The translations under genes and the position numbers were made by a program. From Amycolatopsis keratiniphila subsp. keratiniphila (GTDB lineage Bacteria; Actinomycetota; Actinomycetes; Mycobacteriales; Pseudonocardiaceae), in the NCBI RefSeq assembly GCF_001620365.2, contig NZ_LQMT02000005.1, positions 68,151 through 120,436 on the forward strand: 52,286 nt of DNA, written 5' to 3'. Of this stretch, positions 25,787 through 34,172 are shown piece by piece; the stretch's first letter is position 1, and each line of letters begins with the position of its first letter. The notes beneath the pieces are model-generated. The model made no database searches, was not told the DNA's origin, and saw only the letters and a program-made list of their open reading frames with translations.

Positions 25787-26566
25787 ATGGTCGGCACGGG
25801 CGAGTACCGGGCGGAGCCCGAGGCCATGCGCTCGGCGGTCGGGAACCTGGGCGGCATCATCATGCAGGGCATCAACGTCGTCGCCGACCTCGAACGCACC
25901 GTCCTGCAGCCGATGTCGTTCGCCACGTTCGGCAGCGCGGTGGCGGCGGCCAACACGGCGATGCAGAGCCAGCAGGTGGTCGCGGTCCGCACCCTGTTGC
26001 AGCTGCTGCAGCAGATCAACGGCTTCATCAAGAGCAGCGCCGACGCGTACCAGGCCGCCGACGAGGCGGTCGCGGGCGGATACGGCGGCCGCCCCGGCGG
26101 CGGTGCCGGATCGACGTCTTCGTCGATCTGGGGGAACTCGCACGCTTCCGAGCTGGCGACACTGGCCATCAACGACAGTGCCGGCGGACAGGGCGAGCCG
26201 TCGTCGGTCGGCAACGTGCTGCGCTACCTGGGGGACGCGCGGCTGGGGCAGCTCGGCGACCACCCGATCACCGACACGCGGTTCCACGGCGTCTCGGACT
26301 TCAACGACTGGCTGGCCGGTGACGCCGACAACCAGGCGCGGGTCGGGGTCATCGAGGTCTACGCGGGTACGGCGCGCAACTTCGGCGACGTGCCGGGCGG
26401 TGTGCACAGCGGTGACGTCGTCGTGGTCGAACCGCTCCTGTTCTCCGACAGCAAGCCGATCATCGCCATCGCCGGAGAGGGCGGGCTGCTCTACAACCAC
26501 GGAATCGTCGACGCGGACATCAACGGCCTGGCGAAGGTCAGCGTCTACCGCCCGGCTTCCGTCTGA
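25787..26566 (+). CDS. ESX substrate-like protein with unknown C-terminal domain
   Basis: A 259-residue protein. Residues 1-100 are helical and end with Y88-Q-A-A-D92, a YxxxD export signal. A Gly-rich linker (about 97-112) joins a C-terminal domain of about 145 residues that I do not recognise. It is rich in beta strands and acidic residues, with HPITDTRFHG and LLYNHGIVDADING segments. ATG 25787 follows an AGAAGGAG ribosome site. It is the first gene of the operon that runs to eccD. It is probably an exported effector or structural protein. Confidence 0.75.
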   Translation: MVGTGEYRAEPEAMRSAVGNLGGIIMQGINVVADLERTVLQPMSFATFGSAVAAANTAMQSQQVVAVRTLLQLLQQINGFIKSSADAYQAADEAVAGGYGGRPGGGAGSTSSSIWGNSHASELATLAINDSAGGQGEPSSVGNVLRYLGDARLGQLGDHPITDTRFHGVSDFNDWLAGDADNQARVGVIEVYAGTARNFGDVPGGVHSGDVVVVEPLLFSDSKPIIAIAGEGGLLYNHGIVDADINGLAKVSVYRPASV

Positions 26567-26587
26567 CTTCCGGCCTGAGGAGCGACC

Positions 26588-27616
26588 ATGCTGACTTACC
26601 CCAATTCCAGCGCGATGGACGCCACGGCGTCCTCGGGCGGGCCGATCACCATCCTGCCGCAGATCCTCACCGGCCAGCCGGAGCAGATCGCGAAGCACGT
26701 GCTCGAAGTGCTCAAGAAGGCCAACGAGTTCCTCACCATGTACAACGAGGTGACGAAGGCCGCCGAGCAGCTGGGCAAGATCTGGTCCGGTGGCGCGTCG
26801 GACTCCGCGCTGAAGAAGATCACCGATTCCCTGAACTCGCTGACCAAGATCATCCAGGTCGTGCAGAAGGGTGCCGAGCTGCTCGGCATCGCGGGAACGC
26901 TGATCAAGACCGCGCAGACCGCGTACAAGGCGGTGGTCTCGGCGGTGAACCCGACGGTCGCGGGCCTGATGTCGAATCCGTGGACCTACGGCGCCGCCGT
27001 CGCGCTTTCCACCGCCACCAGTGCTTCGCTGCGCGCGTTCATCACCGCGATCGGCGCGCTGCTGAAGGCGCTCGGCGTGGTCGACCTCGCCAACCAGATC
27101 ACCCAGATCGCCACCATCATCGGCGAGGTCCAGAAACTGTTCGGGCACAACGACGCCGGTGACAACGGCGCGGCGGGAAACTCGGCGGTCTCCGGCACCC
27201 CGGTCACCAACCCGCAGGCGCCGGGCTCGGTCGCCAGCGGTTCCGGGCAGGCCGCGATCGGCGGTTCCGGTGGCGGCGCGGGCGCCGGTTCGACGCCGGG
27301 CGAGACGCCACCGTTCACCCAGTACCGGCCGCCTGCCTTGGGCGGCAACGGATCCCAGGGCACCTGGCCGGGCGGCGCCGACGCCTGGATCCCGGTGGAC
27401 AGACCCTCCGGTGGCGGCTCGGGCTCCGGCGGCTCGTACCCGGGCAACGGGAACACCGTCACCATCACCACCGACCTGAGCACCGGCAAGTCCACCGTGC
27501 AGGCGCCGGGTGGCCAGGACATCGATATCGACATCGACATGAACTACGGCGGCAAGCACTTCGAGCAGCACATCGACATCGACGCGGGCGCGGATTCACC
27601 GGCGAAGGGCAGGTAA
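26588..27616 (+). CDS. WXG-containing ESX substrate with acidic DID tail
   Basis: A 342-residue protein. The first about 195 residues are helical with W66-S-G68 at a turn, and residues about 110-160 are hydrophobic enough for membrane insertion. A Gly/Ser/Pro-rich linker (about 200-285) leads to a C-terminal segment with repeated Asp-Ile pairs (DIDIDIDMN, then HIDIDAG) that could bind divalent cations. ATG 26588 has a GAGGAG ribosome site. It lies 21 bases after the previous gene and 3 bases before the next. Function unknown; it is treated as a substrate because of fold and context. Confidence 0.72.
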   Translation: MLTYPNSSAMDATASSGGPITILPQILTGQPEQIAKHVLEVLKKANEFLTMYNEVTKAAEQLGKIWSGGASDSALKKITDSLNSLTKIIQVVQKGAELLGIAGTLIKTAQTAYKAVVSAVNPTVAGLMSNPWTYGAAVALSTATSASLRAFITAIGALLKALGVVDLANQITQIATIIGEVQKLFGHNDAGDNGAAGNSAVSGTPVTNPQAPGSVASGSGQAAIGGSGGGAGAGSTPGETPPFTQYRPPALGGNGSQGTWPGGADAWIPVDRPSGGGSGSGGSYPGNGNTVTITTDLSTGKSTVQAPGGQDIDIDIDMNYGGKHFEQHIDIDAGADSPAKGR

Positions 27617-27619
27617 ACC

Positions 27620-28984
27620 GTGTGGGGGAGCGGTGTGGTCGACGCTTCGGGCGTCGTCAGCTCGATCCTGTCGAATTACCGGCGGCTGGTGGTCGAGTAC
27701 CAGCGGCGGGTCACCGGTGACCCTTCGGCGCTGACCGCCGCCGGTCAGCGGTGCGGCGACCGGGCGTCGACGGTTTCCGGCCGGGCGGACGAGATCGGCA
27801 AGGCGTCGAAGGCGCTCAACGCGTCTTGGGAAGGCGACGCCTATACGGCGTTCTCCGTCTCCGCCACGAAACTGTGCCAGGAACTCGGCGAGCTCGGCGC
27901 GAAACTGAGCGACCAGTCGAACCGGCTGCGGGCCGGAGCGCAGGCGCTGCAGGGCGCGAAGTCCTGTGTGGACTCGATCCTCGCGCAGTTCGACCAGTAC
28001 GCCGCGCAGCTCACCAGCCAGGCGCGGACGGCTAACGCGAACGCGGTCAACGCGTTCATCTCCGCCGCCCGCCAGCTCGGCGAACGCGCGGCGCAGGCGG
28101 CACAGGAGATCGCCGACGAGCTGAGCGAGGAACTCGCGCGGCTGTTCCCGCCGGAGGGCACCGGCCGGATCGAGCACGAGCTCGGCAAATGGGGCCGAGG
28201 CCCGTTGTACTGGCTCAACGGCGAAGCGCTCGACGGCCGCAAGCGCCCGCGTTCGCATCCTTCGTGGTTCGGCAATTCCGGCTGGAAGAAGCTCACCTGG
28301 GACGGCCTCGAAGGCACGCGCGCCCCGCGGGCGGGCGACACCCCGTTCGGCAGGCCGAAGCCGGAGACGCTGGGCGAAAAGGCCTGGGGCAACACCGAGA
28401 TCACCTACGCCAAGTGGAAACAGGAGCAGGACGGTTTCACCCCGGGGTGGGACGCCAAGATCTCCACGCAGGGCTGGGACTTCAAGGCGTCCGGCCACGC
28501 CGAATTGGCCGCCTTCAAGGAAGAGCTCGAAGGCAAGAAGGAATGGGGCGTCGCTTCGGCCAGTGCCAAGGGGACCGCGTTCGTCGGCGGTGAGGTGAAC
28601 GGCTCGCTGCAGGCGGGCGCGCACGGCGTCGGAGTGCACGCCAACGCCTTCGTGGGCGGCAAGATCGAAGGCGAGCTCGCGGCGGACGTGGCGGGCGTCG
28701 GCGTCGGCGCGAGCGGCACCCTCCAATATGGACTCGGCGCGCAGCTCGACGGCCAGGCCGTCTACGACGCCGGGCACATCAAGGTCAACTTCAAGGCGGG
28801 TGTCGCGCTCGGGCTCGGTGCCGGGATCGGCGCGAAGATCGACATCGACCTGCCGAAGATCGCGGACACCTTCGGCGAGTACGGCGGCGCGGCCGTCGAC
28901 GCGGTGAGCGGCGCGGCGGGCCAGGCGGCGGACGCCGTCGGCGAGGCGTGGGACGACGCGATCTCGTACGTGGGCACGTGGTGA
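27620..28984 (+). CDS. WXG100-type protein with long glycine-rich C-terminal domain
   Basis: A 454-residue protein. The N-terminal part (about 1-175) is a WXG100/LXG-like helical bundle with W70-E-G72. The middle (about 180-290) is Trp-rich, and the C-terminal part (about 290-420) shows alternating Gly/Ala and charged residues (for example GASGTLQYGLGAQLDG) as in amphipathic beta strands. The last 30 residues are helical. This modular layout resembles polymorphic toxins exported by type VII systems, but I see no known catalytic motif. The GTG start lies three bases after the previous stop. Membrane insertion by the glycine-rich part is possible. Confidence 0.72.
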   Translation: MWGSGVVDASGVVSSILSNYRRLVVEYQRRVTGDPSALTAAGQRCGDRASTVSGRADEIGKASKALNASWEGDAYTAFSVSATKLCQELGELGAKLSDQSNRLRAGAQALQGAKSCVDSILAQFDQYAAQLTSQARTANANAVNAFISAARQLGERAAQAAQEIADELSEELARLFPPEGTGRIEHELGKWGRGPLYWLNGEALDGRKRPRSHPSWFGNSGWKKLTWDGLEGTRAPRAGDTPFGRPKPETLGEKAWGNTEITYAKWKQEQDGFTPGWDAKISTQGWDFKASGHAELAAFKEELEGKKEWGVASASAKGTAFVGGEVNGSLQAGAHGVGVHANAFVGGKIEGELAADVAGVGVGASGTLQYGLGAQLDGQAVYDAGHIKVNFKAGVALGLGAGIGAKIDIDLPKIADTFGEYGGAAVDAVSGAAGQAADAVGEAWDDAISYVGTW

Positions 28985-29508
28985 CGGGGATGAACGACAT
29001 GGCGATGCAGGACCGGGTCTCCCTTCCGCTCGGCTTCGACATCCCCGACGGCTGGGTGCCGGTCGAGCCGTCGTCCGTCGGTGCCGAGGGCGCGGTCTTC
29101 GTGGCGGTGCACCGCGGGACCGCGTCGGAGTTCACCCCGAACATCACCCTGAGCGTCGGGCAACGGCCGGACCAGGCGCAGATCACCGACATCGCCGACG
29201 AGGCCGTCGAACGTCTCGGCCGCACCATGGCCGCGCTCGAAGTGGTGCGGCGCAAGGTGATCGGCACCGGGGTCGCGCCGGGCGTGACGCAGGTGCTGCG
29301 CATCCGCACCGGCGAAGGGCAGGACCTCGTCCAGACGCAGGTGCTGCTGACCGTGCCGGGGGCGAACCCGGCCGAGCGGCTGATCCTCGAGATCGCCTGC
29401 ACCGCGACCCCCGAGGCGGCCCGCGGCCTCGGCGACGACTTCCGGCGGTTCGTGGGCGGTGTCCACGTCCGCCGGGATACCACCGCAGATGAAGGAGAAG
29501 ACTCGTGA
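28981..29508 (+). CDS. LpqN/DUF1795-like protein, possible ESX chaperone
   Basis: A 175-residue soluble alpha/beta protein resembling the LpqN/PsbP-like (DUF1795) fold, without signal peptide. It is coupled on both sides: its GTG overlaps the previous stop and its own stop overlaps the next start (GTGA). The position after the 454-residue protein suggests an adaptor or immunity role. The family match is by pattern only. ATG 28990 is an alternative start. Confidence 0.62.
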   Translation: MTGMNDMAMQDRVSLPLGFDIPDGWVPVEPSSVGAEGAVFVAVHRGTASEFTPNITLSVGQRPDQAQITDIADEAVERLGRTMAALEVVRRKVIGTGVAPGVTQVLRIRTGEGQDLVQTQVLLTVPGANPAERLILEIACTATPEAARGLGDDFRRFVGGVHVRRDTTADEGEDS

Positions 29509-29834
29509 CCACCGACCCCTACGCCATGCCGGACATGGACGAGTTGCTGGACCAGGTCCGCAAGCAGACCGAAGAGGTGCAGCGCATCCAGCGTTCGGTC
29601 GAGGCGATGGAGGTCAAGGCGCACTCCCGGCAGAACGAGGTCACCGTCGTGCTGCGCGGGGACGGCCGGTTCACCTCGATCGACATCGACCCGCGCGCGG
29701 TGCGCCAGTACGACGCGCGCAACCTCTCGGAGATCGTGCTGGAGGCGGTCAACAACGGGCTGCAGAAACTGGCCGAGGCCAGCAGCGCCAAATTCGCCCC
29801 GGTCATCGAGTCCGCCAAGTCGATCGAAGCATGA
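29505..29834 (+). CDS. YbaB/EbfC-family small protein
   Basis: A 109-residue protein with the YbaB pattern: an N-terminal coiled helix (LLDQVRKQTEEVQRIQ) followed by beta strands with VTVVLRGDGRFTSIDIDP and a C-terminal helix. YbaB proteins bind DNA as dimers. In actinobacteria members lie next to ESX genes, where EspL-like relatives act as chaperones. The GTG start overlaps the previous gene, and its stop overlaps eccD (ATGA). A role in stabilising ESX substrates is an inference from position. Confidence 0.78.
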   Translation: MTTDPYAMPDMDELLDQVRKQTEEVQRIQRSVEAMEVKAHSRQNEVTVVLRGDGRFTSIDIDPRAVRQYDARNLSEIVLEAVNNGLQKLAEASSAKFAPVIESAKSIEA

Positions 29835-31207
29835 CGGCCGCGATCGCGGGCTCCACCCGGCGCGTCACGGTGGTGACACCGCGGGCGCGCGTCGATGTGG
29901 CGCTGCCGCAGCAGAGCACTTTCGCCGAACTCGTCCCGCAGCTCGTGCGGCTCGCGGGTGCTTCGGGGCAGGCGTCGGCCGAGCATCCCGGCTGGGTGCT
30001 GTCCCGCCTCGGCGGCGCTCCGCTCGCGCTCGGGCTCACGGTGGCCGCCGCGCAGGTGCGCGACGGCGAAGTCCTCCATCTGACCCCGCGGGAACGCCCG
30101 CGGGGTCCGCTGCTGTTCGACGACGTCGTCGATTCGATCGCCAGCGTCGCCGAGGCGGGCACCGGCCGCTGGGGACCGTCGGTGGCGCGCAAGGCGGGCA
30201 TCGTCGCGTCCGTGGTGCTGCTGCTCGCCGGCGGGCTGCTGGTGCAGGCGGCGGCCTCGGGGAGTGTGCTGGCGCCGATCGGGACCGGATTGCTCGCGCT
30301 GGTCCTGGTTCTGGGCGGTGGCGCGCTGAGCCGCGCGTACGGCGACGCGGAGGCCGGTGCCGCCGGTGCCCTCGCCGGGGTCGGCGCGGCCCTGCTGGCC
30401 GGGATGTCGATCCTGTCGCCGCATCCGCTGTTCTCCCTGTCGGCGGGACCGCTGGCCGCGGGGCTCGCCGTGGTGACCGTGTACGGCGTGATCGCGGCCG
30501 TTTCGGTGGCGGACCGGCTGCCGTGGTTCGTCGCGGTGACGGTCGCGGCCGGGCTCGGCGCGATCACCACCGCCGTCGTGCTGCTGGCCGACGTCCGTCC
30601 GGTCTCGGCGGCCGCCGTCGTCGCCGTCGTGGCGACCGCTCTGGCCGCGGTGGCGCCGATGATGGCGCTGCGGCTCGGCAGGCTGCCGCTGCCGCGCGTG
30701 CCCGACGACATGGACTCGTTCCGCGCCGACGAGAACCCTTCGCTCGGCGAGGACATGGTCGGCGGGACGACCTACGCGCAGGCGTTGCTGACCGGGCTGC
30801 TCGTCGCGCTCGGGCTCGTCGTGGTCTCGGCGTCGGTGGTCCTGTCGTCGTCCGGCGGTGCCTGGGAAGCCGGCCTGAGCGCGCTGCTGGGCCTGGCGCT
30901 GATGCTGCGTTCGCGTGCGTTCGCCGGCCGTTCACAGCGGCTCGTGCTCATCGGTTTCGGTGCGGCGGCCCTGGCGGCGGCCGGTTTCTGGCTCGCCGCG
31001 GGTGGCCCGCGCTCGTTCGTCTTCGCCGCCGGCTGTGCCGTCGTCGTCGCGGCGGGCGTCTGCCTCACCTACGCGACGCGTGTCGCGAAGGGGCGGCGTT
31101 CCCCTTACTGGGCAAGGACTCTCGATATCGTCGAGTTCCTGGTGCTGCTCTCGCTGATCCCGTTCGTCGGCATGATCGCGGGGGTCTACGAGGCCGTGCG
31201 AGGCTGA
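29831..31207 (+). CDS. eccD: ESX membrane channel protein EccD
   Basis: A 458-residue integral membrane protein. Residues about 8-85 are the ubiquitin-like cytoplasmic domain of EccD/YukD, and about eleven transmembrane helices follow from residue 118 to the end. This is the usual EccD architecture, and it builds the membrane pore with EccB, EccC and EccE. ATG 29831 overlaps the stop of the YbaB-like gene. It is the last gene of the operon begun at 25787, and the inverted repeat copy B lies 113 bases after it. Confidence 0.92.
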   Translation: MTAAIAGSTRRVTVVTPRARVDVALPQQSTFAELVPQLVRLAGASGQASAEHPGWVLSRLGGAPLALGLTVAAAQVRDGEVLHLTPRERPRGPLLFDDVVDSIASVAEAGTGRWGPSVARKAGIVASVVLLLAGGLLVQAAASGSVLAPIGTGLLALVLVLGGGALSRAYGDAEAGAAGALAGVGAALLAGMSILSPHPLFSLSAGPLAAGLAVVTVYGVIAAVSVADRLPWFVAVTVAAGLGAITTAVVLLADVRPVSAAAVVAVVATALAAVAPMMALRLGRLPLPRVPDDMDSFRADENPSLGEDMVGGTTYAQALLTGLLVALGLVVVSASVVLSSSGGAWEAGLSALLGLALMLRSRAFAGRSQRLVLIGFGAAALAAAGFWLAAGGPRSFVFAAGCAVVVAAGVCLTYATRVAKGRRSPYWARTLDIVEFLVLLSLIPFVGMIAGVYEAVRG

Positions 31208-31320
31208 TTCCCCTTGGGTATTTGGTGACGGGTGCGGGCCCGTCGAGCGCATTGCGCAGTCCTGACTGTCCACAAGGGACACATTCAGAGGCAAGACGCC
31301 CGATTCGGTCACTTTGTGCA

Positions 31321-31370
31321 GGGGTCGTGAGTGATTTGGGTGGTTCTAACCCTCATTATCACTCACGACC
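31321..31370 (-). repeat. Inverted hairpin repeat flanking the ESX core, copy B
   Basis: Read on the minus strand this begins GTCGTGAGTGAT, contains GAGGGTTAGAAC and ends CACTCACGACCCC, matching copy A at 21576-21624 at about 85 percent of positions. Weaker similarity continues on both sides, such as CCGGTT outside and GAATCGG inside. Confidence 0.75.
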
Positions 31371-31487
31371 CCGGGCGTCGAACCGGTCATATGAATATCA
31401 AACGGACACTTGACGCGTGGCGGCCTCTGTCGGCGCTCGCGCCTTGCCGCCGGTGTCTTTGTCGTTGCGTCGTCCGAAATGCGTCAC

Positions 31488-31541
31488 GTCCGTGGAGGAT
31501 TCCTTCCCTACCCTCAGAGAAGAAAGGAACCCTCCACGGAC
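31488..31541 (-). terminator. Terminator of eccE
   Basis: An 18-bp stem, GTCCGTGGAGGATTCCTT with its near complement, has an 18-base loop. The single imperfect position is a G-U pair only in the minus-strand transcript, so it suits eccE, which ends at 31549. Confidence 0.72.
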
Positions 31542-31548
31542 CGTCCCC

Positions 31549-32622
31549 TCAGTTCTCCAGCGCCAGCGGCAGGGTCCGCCGGACCGCCACCGCGTGCCGT
31601 CCGTGCAGTGGGGTCACCGCGACCCCGCCCGGCCGCACCGTTTCCGCCCCCGGCCGTCCGCCGACCCGGATGGTCACCTCGGACTTCTCGCGCCCGCCGG
31701 GGGAGCGGTACAGCGTGTACGAAGTCGCGGTGAACGCCGAGCCGGGGACGTGAAGATCCAGTGTCCGCGCGAGCTCCCGCTCCGAACGGGGCCGGTAGCA
31801 GACCTGCGACGCGCCGCCCCAGTCCCAGGAACGCCAGCCGTCCACCGGCGCGCCCTGACCGCTGCCGAGCGCGACGCGCAGGTTTTCCGCCACCTCACCG
31901 GCTTCGAGCACGGTGCTCTCGAACCCGGCTTCGGCCAGCGCGCCCATGAGCGACAGCGCCGCGCAGGCGGTGCTCCGCAGCGCGCCCAGTTCCCCGCCGC
32001 CCCTGGCGAGCGCCGCGATCGGCGCGTCCTCGGGCCGGTACCGGACGGTGAGCCAGCGGACGCGCAGCACCGACTGTCCATTGGGGACGGTCCAGGTCAG
32101 CAGTTGCGCGCTGGACAAAGGGATTCCGGTGCTCGCGTACGCGTCCCGCAGGATGCCGACGAGCAGGTCCGGCGTCGGCGCCACGGCACCGGGGGTGAGC
32201 CGGACGATCGCGCTCCATCCGTCGCTCACCTCGGCGACGCCGAACCGGTTGCCCGCGCGGTCGACGTGCTGACGCACCCGGACCGGGCCGGCGAGCCGGT
32301 GCAGCGGATCGGGGACCTCGGGCTTTTCCCGGCGCTTCAGCCGATAACCGGCCCAAGTGAGCAGCCAGCCCGCGACAAGGCGTCCGGCGAAACGGACCGA
32401 AGTCGTCAGCACGAGGACGCCGGCGACGGCGGCGATGCTGATCCGCGCGGCCTGCGGGACCCCGTCGACGGTGAAGGCCAGCAGGATCGCGATCCCGGCG
32501 ATCTCCCAGAGCGCCGCCTGAAGCGGGCGGACCGGCAGTAGCCAGGGCAGCGGCGCCGCGCCCGCGACCCCGCGCGCGGGCGCCTTTTCCGGTGCGGGGC
32601 GGGCCGGGGCTTCAGCGTGCAC
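31549..32622 (-). CDS. eccE: ESX membrane component EccE
   Basis: A 357-residue protein with two N-terminal transmembrane helices (about 35-55 and 60-82) and a large C-terminal domain that is cytosolic or periplasmic. The pattern matches EccE of ESX systems, the least conserved core subunit. GTG 32622 is the start; the first 25 residues are Ala/Pro-rich. It is divergent from eccB. Presence of EccE distinguishes this locus from the minimal ESX-4 type. Confidence 0.85.
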   Translation of the reverse strand: MHAEAPARPAPEKAPARGVAGAAPLPWLLPVRPLQAALWEIAGIAILLAFTVDGVPQAARISIAAVAGVLVLTTSVRFAGRLVAGWLLTWAGYRLKRREKPEVPDPLHRLAGPVRVRQHVDRAGNRFGVAEVSDGWSAIVRLTPGAVAPTPDLLVGILRDAYASTGIPLSSAQLLTWTVPNGQSVLRVRWLTVRYRPEDAPIAALARGGGELGALRSTACAALSLMGALAEAGFESTVLEAGEVAENLRVALGSGQGAPVDGWRSWDWGGASQVCYRPRSERELARTLDLHVPGSAFTATSYTLYRSPGGREKSEVTIRVGGRPGAETVRPGGVAVTPLHGRHAVAVRRTLPLALEN

Positions 32623-32747
32623 GCGCCCGACGGTAGCCCCGCCCCGCGCGGGGGAGGGGCGTAAAAAATACCCTCACCGCGAACCGGGGCCGGACCTAAC
32701 GTGAGCACCCTCGAAACGGGTGGGCACGAACGGCGGGGGACGGGAGC

Positions 32748-34172
32748 GTGTGGACGCAGCGGGACCAGATCCAGGCCTACCAATTCCTCCGCAGGAGACT
32801 GGTTTCGGCACTGGTCTCGGCTGACGCCAACCACCCGGTCGCCCCGAGCCGCAGGCTCGTCATCGGCACCCTGTGCGGACTCGGCGTGGCGTTGCTGGTC
32901 ACCGCGGTCTTCGGCGTGATCGGCCTGCTGAACCCCTCCGGCGGCAAGGACTGGCTGGCGGGCGGCAAGGTGATAGTCGAGGAGGGCACCGGTGCGCGCT
33001 ACATCCTCGGCCAGGACGGCGCTTTGCATCCGGTGCTCAACTACGCCTCCGCGCGGCTGATGGCGGGCGGCAACGGCGAGGCCACGGTGACCGTCCCTTC
33101 GGACAAGCTCGCGAAGGCGCCGAGGGGTTCGCAGATCGGCATCCCCGGCGCCCCCGATTCGCTGCCCGCGGCGGCCGCGCTGGTGAACACCCCGTGGACG
33201 GCCTGTTCGCGGACGACCCAGGACGCGCCCGCGTCGGCCGAACCGGAGACGACGGTGCTCCTCGGCGCGCCCGCCGCCGGGATCGACCTGCCGAGGGACC
33301 AGGCAGTCGTGGTCCGCGTCCCCGAGGGGGAGCGCTACCTCGTGACGGCCGGGCGGCGCTACAAGCTCACCCCGGAAGCCGCCACGGCGTTGCAGTTCGA
33401 CACCTACCCGGCGATCGCGGTGTCCTCCCGGTGGATCGGCACCGTCGCCGCCGGACGCGATCTCGCCTACCGTGCGGTCGACGACGCCGGGCGGCCCGGC
33501 CCGAAGGTCGGCGGCGTCTCGACGAAGGTCGGCTCGGTGCTCGGCGTCATCGACGCGATGGCGTCGCCCAACGACGCGACGTCGTACTACCTCGTCCATG
33601 CCGAAGGGCTCGAACCGATCGGCCAGACCGAGGCGAGCCTGCTGATCAACACCCCGCAGAACGCCGACGCCTACACCGGCGTCCCGGCGCCCGTCGCGGT
33701 GCGCGCGGCCGACGTCGCCGCGGTGGCGAAGGTCGGCACGGCACGGGCGGGCGGGGCCGATCCCGCGGAGTATCCGGACCGGATCCCGCGAAAAGCGCCC
33801 GTTACCGGACAGTCCGTGACGTTATGCGCACAGGGTTCTCGAATCGTTATCTCCGCACAGGTCCCGTTGCCGCAAGGTGCGAAGGCGATCCCGGTGACCG
33901 CGCGGACCGACGCGTTGGTCGCCGACGCCGTCTTCGTGCCCCCGTCGGGAGGCGCGGTGGTGGCGGAATCCGGTTCCGGCACGGTCTACGTCGTCACCGA
34001 CACGGGCCAGAAGTACCCGGTGGCGAGCACTGAGGCACTCGCTTCCCTCGGCTACGGCCAAGCCGAACGGCAACCGGTTCCGAATGGATTGCTGGCGCTG
34101 GTTCCGCGCGGTCCCGCGCTGGATCCGGCGCAAGCGGGCCGGGCGGTGTCCGCGGCGGGTGGGACGGGGTGA
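32748..34172 (+). CDS. eccB: ESX membrane component EccB
   Basis: A 474-residue protein with a short cytosolic N terminus (WTQRDQIQAYQFLRRR, a typical EccB start), one transmembrane helix (about 36-62) and a periplasmic domain of about 410 residues with repeated EccB lobes. Two cysteines (near 152 and 362) could form the expected disulfide. GTG 32748 follows GGGAG. Its stop overlaps the start of the first response regulator (GTGA), so secretion and regulation are coupled. Confidence 0.93.
   Translation: MWTQRDQIQAYQFLRRRLVSALVSADANHPVAPSRRLVIGTLCGLGVALLVTAVFGVIGLLNPSGGKDWLAGGKVIVEEGTGARYILGQDGALHPVLNYASARLMAGGNGEATVTVPSDKLAKAPRGSQIGIPGAPDSLPAAAALVNTPWTACSRTTQDAPASAEPETTVLLGAPAAGIDLPRDQAVVVRVPEGERYLVTAGRRYKLTPEAATALQFDTYPAIAVSSRWIGTVAAGRDLAYRAVDDAGRPGPKVGGVSTKVGSVLGVIDAMASPNDATSYYLVHAEGLEPIGQTEASLLINTPQNADAYTGVPAPVAVRAADVAAVAKVGTARAGGADPAEYPDRIPRKAPVTGQSVTLCAQGSRIVISAQVPLPQGAKAIPVTARTDALVADAVFVPPSGGAVVAESGSGTVYVVTDTGQKYPVASTEALASLGYGQAERQPVPNGLLALVPRGPALDPAQAGRAVSAAGGTG

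Larger units (their letters stand above)
31208..31548. other. Intergenic stretch with repeat and terminator
   Basis: These 341 bases lie between the convergent eccD and eccE. They hold the repeat copy B (31321-31370) and the terminator (31488-31541). No gene is supported. Confidence 0.65.

Noticed and set aside
32663..32680. A fourth copy of GTGGGTA-N4-TGCCG between eccE and eccB
   Set aside because: The minus-strand GTGAGGGTA...TTACG is similar, but it has two extra bases and mismatches in the second half, too weak to claim.
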